Shown here in pieces: positions 51,869 to 60,884 of a DNA stretch of 64,000 nucleotides. The translations under genes were made by a program, and so were the position numbers. Each line of letters starts with the position of its first letter. The first letter of the stretch is position 1. The notes below the pieces were generated by a model that saw only the letters and a list, made by a program, of their open reading frames with translations, did not search any database and had not been told where the DNA came from. Source of the stretch: Bacteroidia bacterium (GTDB lineage Bacteria; Bacteroidota; Bacteroidia; JADZBD01); the NCBI GenBank assembly GCA_020852255.1, contig JADZBD010000018.1, forward strand, positions 206,826 through 270,825, in the 5' to 3' direction.

Positions 51869-52855
51869 GTGGTGATACTTGGTATAGAATCGTCGTGTGA
51901 CGAAACCGCTGCTGCTATTCTGAAAGACGGCAAAATTCTTGCCAATGTGGTGGCCGGACAGGCTGTGCATTCCTCCTATGGAGGTGTGGTACCGGAACTG
52001 GCCTCCCGCGCCCATCAGTCCAATATCGTTCCGGTGGTACATGAAACCCTTAAAAAAGCAGGTATTCCCGGCGCGGATATTGATGCCGTTGCCTATACAC
52101 AGGGGCCCGGACTCCTGGGTTCTTTGCTTGTGGGAAGCAGTTTTGCAAAATCCTTTGCACTGGCCTTAGCCATTCCTGTTATCCCGGTAAATCACATGCA
52201 AGGGCATGTGCTCTCCCTGCTCCTTGAAAACACACTTACTTTCCCGTTTCTTTGTCTGACGGTATCAGGCGGGCATACTCAGATCGTTAGGGCAGACGCC
52301 CCGTTGAAAATGAAGGTACTGGGAGAAACGGCCGACGATGCAGCTGGTGAGGCGTTTGACAAGGCCGCCAAGGTGCTGGGACTCCCCTACCCGGGCGGAC
52401 CGCTGATCGACCAGTACGCAGCGCAAGGTGATTCAAAGCGTTTTCACTTTCCTAAACCCCAAATGCCCGGAATGTCATTTTCCTTTTCCGGACTGAAGAC
52501 CTCCTTCGTGAATCTCGTACAAAAAATGAGTCCGGAAGAGAAAAACGCTTCACTGAACGATATTTGTGCTTCCTATCAGGCAGTAATTGTGGATATTCTG
52601 TTATCCAAACTCGCCATTGCGGTTAACACTACAGGAATTACCCGTGTAGCCATTGCCGGAGGGGTGGCGGCCAATTCCGGATTAAGATCGGCGCTGAAAG
52701 AAGCCGAAAAAAGACAAGGATGGGAGGTATTTATTCCTTCGATGAGATACTGCACCGACAATGCATCCATGATTGCCCTGTCGGGATATTACCTGTACAA
52801 ATCGGGAATCACCGGAGATCAAAAAGATACATCACACGCACGTCTCCCCTTATGA
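51869..52855 (+). CDS. tsaD: tRNA N6-threonylcarbamoyladenosine (t6A) synthase subunit TsaD
   Basis: Catalytic subunit of the t6A37 tRNA modification complex. The ASKHA ATPase fold shows ILGIESSCDET at the N-terminus, the metal-binding HMQGH (H109, H113) near residue 110, and the nucleotide-binding GGVAANSGLR near 270. It has 328 residues. The start is GTG; two GTGs in a row at 51869 and 51872 are possible and both give a good N-terminus. Its stop overlaps the next gene by 4 nt. No other t6A gene is nearby. Confidence 0.96.
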   Translation: MVILGIESSCDETAAAILKDGKILANVVAGQAVHSSYGGVVPELASRAHQSNIVPVVHETLKKAGIPGADIDAVAYTQGPGLLGSLLVGSSFAKSFALALAIPVIPVNHMQGHVLSLLLENTLTFPFLCLTVSGGHTQIVRADAPLKMKVLGETADDAAGEAFDKAAKVLGLPYPGGPLIDQYAAQGDSKRFHFPKPQMPGMSFSFSGLKTSFVNLVQKMSPEEKNASLNDICASYQAVIVDILLSKLAIAVNTTGITRVAIAGGVAANSGLRSALKEAEKRQGWEVFIPSMRYCTDNASMIALSGYYLYKSGITGDQKDTSHARLPL

Positions 52856-53505
52856 AAAAAATACTGTGCGTACTGCTCCTGATCAATTCATCCATTTATG
52901 CCCAGGACAGCATCCGGAATCACCTTCCAAGGAAACAGGGAACCCTCAAAACGAATCCATTTGTGATGATCATGGGTGGGCTTCCGCTGGCTTCGGAATA
53001 CAGGATTATTTATGAACTTACCACCGGATTCCGTGTGAGCCAGCAAATTGGTTTCTCGTATCTGGGGCGCACAATCCTGTACCGTGCACTGGCGGATGCG
53101 CTCGACACCAATTATACCTACGATGTGGTATTCCGGGGTTTCCGGATACAGTATATGTACCGGGTTTTTATTGGGAAAGAGGCACAAGCTCCCGAAGGAT
53201 GGTATTTCGGACCGGTAGCTTCCTTTGCCACCGGAAGACTTTCCCTTGGCGCCTGGATGACGGGCGGGCGGTACATAGAATTCCGGCACGGTTATGCCTG
53301 TTTAGCCCTGGGCCGCCAGGCCCGAGTGGGCGATCGTATCGTCTATGATTTTTATATGGGTATGGGATACAGAAAAAATATCGCCGAAGAACATTTTCCC
53401 AATCACACTACCCGGCTGATGCATTTCGACGAATCCGACCTGGAGAGGTATTATTACGGACATTTCAAATTCTGTACCGGAGTGAACTTCGGTATCATCT
53501 TCTGA
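52852..53505 (+). CDS. Exported protein, probable outer-membrane beta-barrel
   Basis: A 217-residue protein with a signal peptide (KILCVLLLINSSIYAQ) and a barrel-like pattern with many aromatic ends (RGFRIQYMYRVF, GWYFGPVASFATGRLSLGA, DFYMGMGYRKN, and a final FCTGVNFGIIF, which fits an outer-membrane C-terminus). The PFVMIMGGLPLASEYRIIYE region resembles DUF3575-like proteins, but I cannot assign it firmly. The ATG at 52852 overlaps the tsaD stop (ATGA), and its own stop overlaps the folP start. Function unknown. Confidence 0.75.
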   Translation: MKKILCVLLLINSSIYAQDSIRNHLPRKQGTLKTNPFVMIMGGLPLASEYRIIYELTTGFRVSQQIGFSYLGRTILYRALADALDTNYTYDVVFRGFRIQYMYRVFIGKEAQAPEGWYFGPVASFATGRLSLGAWMTGGRYIEFRHGYACLALGRQARVGDRIVYDFYMGMGYRKNIAEEHFPNHTTRLMHFDESDLERYYYGHFKFCTGVNFGIIF

Positions 53506-54344
53506 TGCAGTATACATTCGGTCATAAGAAACTTTCCTTACTGGAGCCTTCCGTGATGGGTATTGTGAATATCACACCCGACTCGTTTTACAAAAACAGC
53601 CGTGCGGAAAATACAGAACGTGTGATTGAACATGTAGCGCAGATGATCCATGAAGGAGCTGCGGTGATAGATCTTGGTGCTCAGAGTACAAGACCGGGTG
53701 CTGCGAAGATCACGGCAGAGGAAGAACTTACCCGCCTCATCCCAGCACTTCAGGCCGTTCGTTCTGCTTTTCCGGATCACATCCTCTCGGTAGATACATT
53801 TTATACCGAAGTGGCCGGCGAAGCCATACGTTGCGGAGCCGACATCATCAACGATGTGATGGGTGCTTCCACGGAAGGAATGACGGACCTGATTGCCAAA
53901 GCAGACGCCGGTTATGTGCTGATGCATATCCAGGGTGAACCTGCTACCATGCAGCAACACCCTGAATACCGCCATGTAAAAAATGAAGTTTTCTCTTTTC
54001 TGGAATCCACAGCGCAGCGCCTGACAAAATCCGGTATCCGCAAGTTATTCCTTGATCCCGGATTCGGTTTCGGGAAAAGTCTGGAACATAATTATGAATT
54101 GCTTGCGGGACTGAACAAATTATGTTCCCTGCCTTACCCTGTGCTGACCGGACTTTCCCGAAAAAGCATGGTGACCAACGTGCTGGAGGTTACGGCAGAG
54201 GATGCCCTCAACGGCACATCCATTTTGCACTGGATTGCGCTCGAGAAGGGGGCACGAATACTCAGAGTACACGATGTGAAGGCCGCCGCTCAGGTGATTA
54301 AAATCCATAACTTTATCACAAATCAAAAAAGAACCGGAGTGTGA
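53505..54344 (+). CDS. folP: Dihydropteroate synthase
   Basis: Folate-pathway enzyme joining pABA to the pterin pyrophosphate; the sulfonamide target. Its 279-residue TIM barrel has VMGIVNITPDSFY, the pyrophosphate-loop DLGAQSTRPGA (family: DIGGESTRPGA), DPGFGFGKSLEHNY and LTGLSRKSM. The ATG overlaps the TGA of the upstream gene, and the stop overlaps cdaA by 4 nt. A folP-cdaA pair is common in Bacteroidota and Firmicutes. Confidence 0.95.
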   Translation: MQYTFGHKKLSLLEPSVMGIVNITPDSFYKNSRAENTERVIEHVAQMIHEGAAVIDLGAQSTRPGAAKITAEEELTRLIPALQAVRSAFPDHILSVDTFYTEVAGEAIRCGADIINDVMGASTEGMTDLIAKADAGYVLMHIQGEPATMQQHPEYRHVKNEVFSFLESTAQRLTKSGIRKLFLDPGFGFGKSLEHNYELLAGLNKLCSLPYPVLTGLSRKSMVTNVLEVTAEDALNGTSILHWIALEKGARILRVHDVKAAAQVIKIHNFITNQKRTGV

Positions 54345-55132
54345 TTTACCTCCTTTTTCCTGTTTTTCGCGATTTTTCAGTGCTGGATGCCATAGACATC
54401 CTGCTGGTATCCATTTTGCTCTATCAGCTCTATCAGCTGGTACGCGGAACCATGGCCATCAATATTCTTATCGGTATTCTGGCAATTTATCTCGTATGGA
54501 AAACCGTGGAGTTGCTGGAAATGAAATTGCTGGGAGAGATTCTCGGTAAATTTATCGGCGTGGGTGCTATCGCCCTCATTATCGTATTTCAGCAGGAGCT
54601 GAGGCGTTTTCTGCTTTTTGTGGGAACGAGTGAAATACTGAGCAGAGGTTCACTCCGTAGAAACTGGTTCACCTTTGCCCGTAAACGAAGCGTAAATATT
54701 GATCTTTCTCAACTGATGCGTGCCTGCCGAAACATGAGTGAGAGCCGTACCGGCGCTCTTATTGTGATTGCCGGATCCTCCGACCTGAATTTTTTTTCCG
54801 ATACAGGAGAACAGGTGGATGCCCGACTGACCTCCCGAATGCTTGAAAGTATCTTTTTTAAAAACAATCCGTTGCACGATGGTGCAGTAATCATTAAGGA
54901 CAACAGGATTCAGGCGGCCCGTTGTGTGTTGCCCGTCACGGAAGATCAGGAATTTCCCGCACACCTTGGCATGCGCCACCGGGCAGCAGTGGGTATTACA
55001 GAAAATTCCGATGCGATCGCCATTGTGGTGTCTGAGCAAACCGGAGAAATGGCAGTAGCAAATGGTGGCAAACTGAGCACCGGACTCAGCACGGAACACC
55101 TGCGTGAAACACTGGAAGCTGAACTCAGATGA
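54341..55132 (+). CDS. cdaA: Diadenylate cyclase CdaA (c-di-AMP synthase)
   Basis: Membrane-bound enzyme making c-di-AMP from two ATP. Three N-terminal membrane helices (about residues 14-95) precede the DAC domain. The signature DGAVIIKDNRI (residues 184-194) and RHRAAVGITE (218-227) carry the active-site Asp-Gly-Ala and Arg-His-Arg motifs. It has 263 residues, starts at GTG and overlaps folP by 4 nt. c-di-AMP controls potassium and osmolyte transport; no CdaR gene is adjacent. The MBL gene begins 1 nt after its stop. Confidence 0.95.
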   Translation: MIYLLFPVFRDFSVLDAIDILLVSILLYQLYQLVRGTMAINILIGILAIYLVWKTVELLEMKLLGEILGKFIGVGAIALIIVFQQELRRFLLFVGTSEILSRGSLRRNWFTFARKRSVNIDLSQLMRACRNMSESRTGALIVIAGSSDLNFFSDTGEQVDARLTSRMLESIFFKNNPLHDGAVIIKDNRIQAARCVLPVTEDQEFPAHLGMRHRAAVGITENSDAIAIVVSEQTGEMAVANGGKLSTGLSTEHLRETLEAELR

Positions 55133-55133
55133 T

Positions 55134-55985
55134 ATGGAACTTTGCGTAATCAATACCGGATTTTTTAAACTGGACGGTGGTGCTATGTTCGGCGTGGTGC
55201 CAAAATCGCTTTGGTCTAAAACCAATCCGGCCGACAGTAATAATATGTGTACATGGGCCCTCCGTTGCCTGCTGGTTAAGGACGGAAACAAGGCAATCCT
55301 TATAGATAATGGCATCGGAAATAAACAGGATGAGAAGTTTTTTTCTCACTACTACCTGCACGGAAAGGATTCACTGGACGGAAGTCTGGAAAAGGCCGGT
55401 GTTTCGCGGAAGGATATCACCGACATGTTTCTTACGCATCTCCACTTTGATCATTGCGGCGGAAGTATTGAATATAACCCGGACCACAGCCATCTCCAGC
55501 CTTCCTTTGCCAACGCACGGTACTGGAGCAATCCTGAGCACTGGAAGTGGGCTACCGAACCCAACGCACGTGAAAAGGCCAGCTTCCTTAAAGAAAATAT
55601 TCTTCCCATTCAGGAAAGTGGCCAGCTGCACATGATCCCTTCGCCTGGAACACTGCAGGATATTCACCCGGGTATCTCCGTTTCCTTTATGCGCGGACAT
55701 ACCGATGCAATGATGATCCCTCATATCAAACTGGGTGATAAAACGGTGGTATTCATGGCGGACCTTCTCCCTTCGGCCGGACATATACCATTACCATATG
55801 TAATGGGATATGACACCCGACCCCTCCTTACACTTATGGAGAAAGGAGAATTTCTAAAGGCCGCTGCCCGAAACAAATGGATCTTATTCCTGGAACATGA
55901 TCCCGAAAATGAAGCCTGCACAGTGCAGGAAACTGAAAAAGGGATCCGGCTGGAAAACAAAGGACGACTCGCAGACTTTATTTAA
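55134..55985 (+). CDS. MBL-fold metallo-hydrolase
   Basis: Cytosolic metallo-beta-lactamase-fold hydrolase of 283 residues. The zinc motif is THLHFDHCGG (HxHxDH with an extra C), followed by further conserved His, RGHTDAMMIPHI and a C-terminal FLEHDPE. It is of the AttM/quorum-quenching-lactonase-like type in sequence pattern, but the substrate is not known. The ATG at 55134 begins 1 nt after the cdaA stop; an earlier ATG at 55104 lies inside cdaA and adds ten residues without family pattern. It ends the tsaD-to-MBL run. Confidence 0.87.
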   Translation: MELCVINTGFFKLDGGAMFGVVPKSLWSKTNPADSNNMCTWALRCLLVKDGNKAILIDNGIGNKQDEKFFSHYYLHGKDSLDGSLEKAGVSRKDITDMFLTHLHFDHCGGSIEYNPDHSHLQPSFANARYWSNPEHWKWATEPNAREKASFLKENILPIQESGQLHMIPSPGTLQDIHPGISVSFMRGHTDAMMIPHIKLGDKTVVFMADLLPSAGHIPLPYVMGYDTRPLLTLMEKGEFLKAAARNKWILFLEHDPENEACTVQETEKGIRLENKGRLADFI

Positions 55986-55988
55986 AGC

Positions 55989-58112
55989 CTAGACCCTAAC
56001 ACCAATAACGAGTATGTCATCCACCTGTTCCAGGTCTCCCTTCCATTCTTCATGCTTGCGCAGGATCTCTTGCATTTGTTCTTCCATTGAGAAAGAACCG
56101 AGTTTGCTCAGGATATTCTGAAACGGCGCATATTTGAACTTCTTTCCCTTAGGCCCGCCGAACTGATCCGCATAACCATCCGAAAAGACATATATCCTGT
56201 CTCCCTTTTCAAGAGTGAACTGCTGTATGGAAAATTGGGCTGAACCGGCCGTACCAGTAGCACCCACTGGAAATTTATCCGGCTTTAGCTCAATCACCTG
56301 ATCATTCCGGAATATCCAAACGGGATTGAAGGCTCCTGAATACGTAAGTACATTTTTTTTAGTATCCACGCTGCATAAGGCAATATCCATTCCGTCGCGC
56401 ACCATCAGACTTCCCTCGTCCTGTGTTCGCAGTGCTTTGGCCAATCCTTTACTCACAGAATTCAGCAATGCATCCGTACGGGTAATGGCATATTCATTGA
56501 GCGACTGGTTCAGCAGATTACTGCCCATGATAGACATAAAAGCTCCCGGCACTCCATGTCCTGTGCAGTCGGCGGCTGCAAAGAAAACCTGATCGCCAAA
56601 GCGTTCAAACCAGTAAAAATCCCCGCTCACTATATCTTTCGGCCGGAAGAAGATGAAGGAATCCGGGAATACATCTCTGAAACGGTCGATCGGAGGCAGG
56701 ATCGCCTGCTGCAAACGCCGGGCATACCGTATGCTGTCCTTGATATCTTTGTTCTGCTCCTCCACGATCCTGTTCTTCTCCTGGATCTGAATATTCTTTC
56801 CCGCCAGTTCTACATTGGCTTTTTTCTTCTGCCGGTAACTTCGGTGAATTAAAAATGCGAAAACAACCATCAGCAGCGCTACTCCGGTTACACCAAGGAT
56901 CATAATGCGCTGCCGGGAGTTTACCAGTTCCTGGTTCAATGATTGTTCCCTCAGGAACTTGTTTTCATGCTCTTTCTTTTCTGTTTCATATTTGGTGTTC
57001 ATCTCTGTAATCTGGCGGTTCTTTTCTTCATTGAAAATAGAATCCTTAAGAGCGTCTGCCTGCCGTGAATACTGATAGGCCAGTTCGAATTTTTTATGCT
57101 TTGCGTATAAACGGGATAAGGAGGCATAGGAGTCCTTCTGCTGCATCTTATGACCGATGGATTCTGAAATCTTAATCGACTTTAAAAAATACCGCTCTGC
57201 ATTTTGAAAATCGTCCATGGCATAACACACCTCGCCGAGATTATTCAACGATTCAGCCTGGCCCTGAAAATCTTTTCGTGACTCCGAAAGCTGAAAGGAT
57301 TTCTGCAAATACTTCAGCGCCTCAGTGTAATTCTTCATTTCCTGATAAATCAGCCCAATATTGTTATAAGCATTCCCAATTTCAACAGAATCGCGGACCG
57401 ATTCCGCCGCGTTAAGGGCAGATTTAAAATGAAAAAGTGCACTGTCCGGTTTATTCTGGTAATAGTAAACAGAACCCATATTGGTATGGATCCTGCTCAT
57501 TCTGTCTTTCATATTATAATCCAGGGCAAGTCCGAGTACCCTTTTGAAAAACTTCAGGGCCTTTCCAGATTCGTTTAACTGTACAAAGGACCATCCGAGA
57601 TCCAGCAGAATCTTTAATTCACTGGCCGCTACCGCTGTGTCGCGGCGGCGTAATAATTCCTTTTCAGTCATCTCCAGTCCCGCCAGCAGCACCTGATGCG
57701 CTTTATCATACGCTCCCTTATAGATCATAGCTTTCCCAATACCACGGGTTGCTTCCACACGTTCCTTCAAATATTCATTCGGAGGAAGAAGATCCAGGCA
57801 ACGCTGAAAATTTACCAGTGCTGAATCATTATTGAAATTTCGGATATAAAAATAGCCCAGATGCAGTGCGAGCAGCGCTTTCACCGGCACACCGTTTCCA
57901 AGATTCAGTGCAGACATCTCCCGCACTATTTTGTGAAATTCCCCTGAGTCACGGGGATTCTCAAGGAGGCGGATAAGTTCCAGTCCTGCTTTAAACTTTT
58001 CATCAGAGTTCGCGGCAGTTCTGAAACGGTTTTTGAGGGAATCGTTTGCATCAACAGGAAAAGCGACGGAGACCGTAAAGAGAAGAACGCATAATAGCCG
58101 GAGGGTCAGCAT
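55989..58112 (-). CDS. TPR-repeat SpoIIE/PP2C-type phosphatase (SiaA-like function possible)
   Basis: A 707-residue membrane protein: signal peptide (1-21), seven or more TPR repeats (about 85-355; NAYNNIGLIYQEMKNYTEAL, ESLNNLGEVCYAMDDF), a membrane helix (about 403-423), a short coiled coil, and a cytoplasmic PPM/SpoIIE phosphatase domain (475-707) with VSGDFYWF, DCTGHGVPGAFMS, FSDGYADQFGG and the terminal DDILVIGVRV. All metal aspartates are present. The family dephosphorylates anti-sigma antagonists and SiaC-like proteins; SiaC at 42771 is a possible substrate. I chose the ATG at 58112, just before the signal peptide, 10 nt downstream of a TATGTTTG box; longer versions add unlikely N-termini. 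Confidence 0.9.
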   Translation of the reverse strand: MLTLRLLCVLLFTVSVAFPVDANDSLKNRFRTAANSDEKFKAGLELIRLLENPRDSGEFHKIVREMSALNLGNGVPVKALLALHLGYFYIRNFNNDSALVNFQRCLDLLPPNEYLKERVEATRGIGKAMIYKGAYDKAHQVLLAGLEMTEKELLRRRDTAVAASELKILLDLGWSFVQLNESGKALKFFKRVLGLALDYNMKDRMSRIHTNMGSVYYYQNKPDSALFHFKSALNAAESVRDSVEIGNAYNNIGLIYQEMKNYTEALKYLQKSFQLSESRKDFQGQAESLNNLGEVCYAMDDFQNAERYFLKSIKISESIGHKMQQKDSYASLSRLYAKHKKFELAYQYSRQADALKDSIFNEEKNRQITEMNTKYETEKKEHENKFLREQSLNQELVNSRQRIMILGVTGVALLMVVFAFLIHRSYRQKKKANVELAGKNIQIQEKNRIVEEQNKDIKDSIRYARRLQQAILPPIDRFRDVFPDSFIFFRPKDIVSGDFYWFERFGDQVFFAAADCTGHGVPGAFMSIMGSNLLNQSLNEYAITRTDALLNSVSKGLAKALRTQDEGSLMVRDGMDIALCSVDTKKNVLTYSGAFNPVWIFRNDQVIELKPDKFPVGATGTAGSAQFSIQQFTLEKGDRIYVFSDGYADQFGGPKGKKFKYAPFQNILSKLGSFSMEEQMQEILRKHEEWKGDLEQVDDILVIGVRV

Positions 58113-58122
58113 ATTTTTGGTC

Positions 58123-58130
58123 CAAACATA
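58123..58130 (-). promoter_or_regulatory. -7 box (TATGTTTG) for the TPR-phosphatase gene
   Basis: Perfect TAnnTTTG on the minus strand, 10 nt before the ATG at 58112, which supports that start over the upstream codons. Confidence 0.48.
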
Positions 58131-58156
58131 ATATAGCAATTTATGCATTTTTTTTC

Positions 58157-58164
58157 TATACTTG
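58157..58164 (+). promoter_or_regulatory. -7-like box (TATACTTG) for the beta-helix gene
   Basis: 7/8 match to TAnnTTTG, about 29 nt before the ATG at 58194, preceded by a T-rich stretch. Confidence 0.33.
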
Positions 58165-58193
58165 CAGAACACTAATCCAAAAACACAACATTT

Positions 58194-58859
58194 ATGGGAA
58201 AAGGAACAGTAAAAGGGGGCGGCTCCAGCACGCATGATCAGTTGATTGTATCAGATCCGGGCAGCGGCTCCGGAACCGATACCGGCATTGGCATTGGATC
58301 CACGGCACCCGGCACACGTATTGAAGAAGGAAGTGAAATCTCCTTTACAACAGCACCCGGCATCTCCGTTTCCCCGGGTGACCTCGTCGAATTCACTCTG
58401 AATGCCGACGGAACGGGAACTGTAACCGCTAAAATTTCTTCAGGGAAACTGATCACGGGAACCTACGATCAGCAACTCGTTGTGAACTCAACCTCCTCCG
58501 CCCTTATCCTGAACGCCACCGTTTCTGGTAAAATTACCTGCAACGGCGGAACCCTGGTGGTGGCCGGCGCGTGCGTGATCGACGGGAAAGTAGATATTGA
58601 CAGCGGCTCCACCGTGATCATGAAAGGAAACCAGATCAAAGTCAACGGCAAGGTGGATAGCCTGAACCAGAACAAACTGGTTTTGAAAGGCGGCGTAGTG
58701 GTAGACGGAAAGATCACATCTACGAACGATAAATCCATAGTGATCCAGGGATGCACGATCGAAGGCAAACTGGAAGTTGCCGGTGCGCAGCAATGCGCAA
58801 TTACCGGCAATACGATCAACGGAAGAGTTGTGGCCGGCCCACCCTGCGTGGTCTCCTGA
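58194..58859 (+). CDS. Bactofilin-like beta-helix protein
   Basis: A 221-residue protein without signal peptide or membrane helix. From about residue 95 onward it consists of short repeats, each with a VxGK(I/V)-like turn: TVSGKITCNGGTLVV, VIDGKVDIDSGSTVI, KVNGKVDSLNQNKLVL, VVDGKITSTNDKSIVI, TIEGKLEVAGAQQCAI. This spacing of about 17-20 residues fits a parallel beta-helix of the bactofilin (DUF583) type, a polymer-forming cytoskeletal fold. The N-terminal part is Gly/Ser/Thr-rich and lacks a recognised domain. Family assignment is inference. Confidence 0.7.
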   Translation: MGKGTVKGGGSSTHDQLIVSDPGSGSGTDTGIGIGSTAPGTRIEEGSEISFTTAPGISVSPGDLVEFTLNADGTGTVTAKISSGKLITGTYDQQLVVNSTSSALILNATVSGKITCNGGTLVVAGACVIDGKVDIDSGSTVIMKGNQIKVNGKVDSLNQNKLVLKGGVVVDGKITSTNDKSIVIQGCTIEGKLEVAGAQQCAITGNTINGRVVAGPPCVVS

Positions 58860-58873
58860 TCCTGTCTTATTAT

Positions 58874-58909
58874 AAAAAAAGATCCCGGAAAAAACGGGAT
58901 CTTTTTTTT
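58874..58909. terminator. Bidirectional terminator between the beta-helix gene and purC
   Basis: GATCCCG/CGGGATC (58881-58887 with 58895-58901) flanked by A7 and T8, so it works on both strands. The purC stop lies at its edge. Confidence 0.88.
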
Positions 58910-59873
58910 AGTGTGCGCTCAGCCAGTCTTCCACATTCTTTCGCACCCTTTCAGACACCCTGTTCACATCCGAGCGGATGAATTTCTCACCGGTGATGTG
59001 CTCGTATAATTCTATGTAACGTTCTGATATCTCCTTTACTTTCGCATCCGTCATCTCCGGGATATTCTGCCCCGTTTTCCCCTGGAAACCATTCTCCATA
59101 AGCCATTCTCTTACAAATTCTTTGGACAATTGCTTCTGTGCTTCTCCTCTCCTCTGCCTTTCCTCATATCCCTCTCTGTAAAAATAACGGGAAGAATCCG
59201 GAGTATGAATTTCATCAATCAGTAAAATTACCCCATCTTTTTTTCCGAATTCATACTTGGTATCCACTAGGATGAGGCCCATTCTTTCCGCGATCTCCGT
59301 GCCCCGTTTAAAAACCGCCTGTGTATAGCGCTCCAGCTCTTCATAATCTTCCCGGCATACCAGCCCCTGACGGATAATCTCTTCCTTTGAAATGTCCTCA
59401 TCATGCCCTTCGGAAGCCTTGGTGGTGGGAGTTATGATGGGTTCAGGGAAGCGGTCGTTTTCCTTCATTCCTTCAGGCAGTATTACACCGCAAAGTTCTC
59501 TCTTCCCCGATTTGTACGTTCTCCATGCATGACCGGAGAGATACCCCCGGATCACCATTTCCACCTTAAAAGGTTCGCATTTATGTCCGATGGTTACCAT
59601 AGGGTCAGGAACATCAATAATCCAGTTAGGGACAATATCTGCCGTAGCCTTCATAAAACGAGCTGCAATCTGGTTCAGCACCTGCCCTTTGTAAGGAATT
59701 CCGCGGGGAAGCACTACATCAAATGCGGAAATGCGGTCAGAAACAATCATCACAAGGTACTTGCCGGAAATGTCGTAGACCTCGCGGACTTTCCCTTTGT
59801 AATATCCCGATTGTCCGGGGAAACTGTAATTCGTGGCGGTGATGGCCTCGCCGTTCTCAGTCTTTGTATGCAT
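58908..59873 (-). CDS. purC: Phosphoribosylaminoimidazole-succinocarboxamide (SAICAR) synthase
   Basis: Purine-biosynthesis enzyme that joins aspartate to CAIR. The 321-residue protein is the long form found in Bacteroidota. Conserved pieces are [46 protein letters not shown] and [15 protein letters not shown], with [12 protein letters not shown]. Its start overlaps the 3' end of the phoH gene by 17 nt, the usual phoH-purC linkage in this phylum. It ends at a bidirectional terminator. Confidence 0.96.
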   Translation of the reverse strand: MHTKTENGEAITATNYSFPGQSGYYKGKVREVYDISGKYLVMIVSDRISAFDVVLPRGIPYKGQVLNQIAARFMKATADIVPNWIIDVPDPMVTIGHKCEPFKVEMVIRGYLSGHAWRTYKSGKRELCGVILPEGMKENDRFPEPIITPTTKASEGHDEDISKEEIIRQGLVCREDYEELERYTQAVFKRGTEIAERMGLILVDTKYEFGKKDGVILLIDEIHTPDSSRYFYREGYEERQRRGEAQKQLSKEFVREWLMENGFQGKTGQNIPEMTDAKVKEISERYIELYEHITGEKFIRSDVNRVSERVRKNVEDWLSAH

Positions 59874-60798
59874 GAATGATTTGTTTTACAAGATGATGTC
59901 TTACCACGTCTCCTTCATCAAGGTAAATGAACTCTATGCCCTTTATGCGTTGCAGACGTTCAATCGCGGGCCGGAGTCCGGAAGGCTGGGCACGGGGAAG
60001 ATCAACCTGGGTTTCATCGCCCGTGATCACAAATTTTGCCGACGGCCCCATCCGGGTAAGAAACATCTTCAGTTGCGCTGCGGTAGCGTTCTGTGCCTCG
60101 TCGAGAATTACGAATGCGTGGTCGAGGGTTCTCCCTCTCATAAATGCCAGAGGGGCAATTTCCACCACTCTCGATTCCATGTACTGCTCCAGCTTGTCCG
60201 CCGGAAGCATGTCGTACAGCGCATCATACAATGGCTGAAGATAAGGATCCAGCTTTTCTTTCATGTCGCCGGGAAGAAATCCAAGGTTTTCACCGGCTTC
60301 GACGGCCGGCCGGCACAAAATCATCTTTTTTACTTCCTTGTTCTTCAGTGCCCGCACCGCCAGCGCCACGGCTGTATATGTTTTTCCTGTTCCGGCCGGA
60401 CCAATAGCGAAAACCATGTCGTTTTTGCCTACCGCACTAACCATTTTTCTCTGATTCGGGGTCCGGGCTTTTACCACCAGGCCGGAATTACCGTAAACGA
60501 TGATATCTGAACTTCCCGCCTCAGCATTCATCTTAGGTACCGGGCCTTCGCTTCTCAAAATATGTTCCACGTCAGTGAGGGTAAGCTGAGAAAACCGGAT
60601 GAGATGCTCCAGCATACTCCCGAACCTTATCTCAAACTCCCGGATATCCTTCTCCGGCCCCATCACCTTCAATTGGTCCCCTCGCGCAACGAGCTTCAAC
60701 TTCGGGAAAGATTTCTTCAGTAAAAAGAGATGTGAATCGCCTGCACCAAAGACCTCCAGAGGGTCTACCTGATCAATATGAAATACCTTCTCGCCCAG
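59857..60798 (-). CDS. phoH: PhoH-like ATPase, non-canonical start
   Basis: P-loop ATPase of the PhoH family, linked to RNA metabolism. Walker A is [19 protein letters not shown] (key part GPAGTGKT), followed by [31 protein letters not shown] (Walker B) and [12 protein letters not shown]; all are intact. Homology continues upstream of the first ATG/GTG/TTG (a TTG at 60699) to residues reading [20 protein letters not shown] and [13 protein letters not shown], which match the usual PhoH N-terminus. No ATG, GTG or TTG lies between that segment and the preceding in-frame stop; a CTG at 60798 (used for these coordinates) or an ATT at 60777 are the only options. Stop overlaps purC by 17 nt. Confidence 0.88.
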   Translation of the reverse strand: MGEKVFHIDQVDPLEVFGAGDSHLFLLKKSFPKLKLVARGDQLKVMGPEKDIREFEIRFGSMLEHLIRFSQLTLTDVEHILRSEGPVPKMNAEAGSSDIIVYGNSGLVVKARTPNQRKMVSAVGKNDMVFAIGPAGTGKTYTAVALAVRALKNKEVKKMILCRPAVEAGENLGFLPGDMKEKLDPYLQPLYDALYDMLPADKLEQYMESRVVEIAPLAFMRGRTLDHAFVILDEAQNATAAQLKMFLTRMGPSAKFVITGDETQVDLPRAQPSGLRPAIERLQRIKGIEFIYLDEGDVVRHHLVKQIIHAYKD

Positions 60799-60815
60799 GG
60801 ATGGCGGTTTTTATA

Positions 60816-60823
60816 TAAATTTG
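60816..60823 (+). promoter_or_regulatory. -7 box (TAAATTTG) for the SAM hydroxide adenosyltransferase gene
   Basis: Perfect TAnnTTTG leaving a leader of about 55 nt before the ATG at 60885. Confidence 0.42.
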
Positions 60824-60884
60824 AGCAACAAAATTAAGAATCCGCAGACAAAAAGCATTCGTATTTATTCACGAAAAACCAACA

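Noticed and set aside
60699..60807. A frameshift in phoH as an explanation for the missing start
   Set aside because: The segment before the TTG reads PhoH-like in the same frame up to the upstream stop, so no frame change is needed; the missing start codon is the issue.
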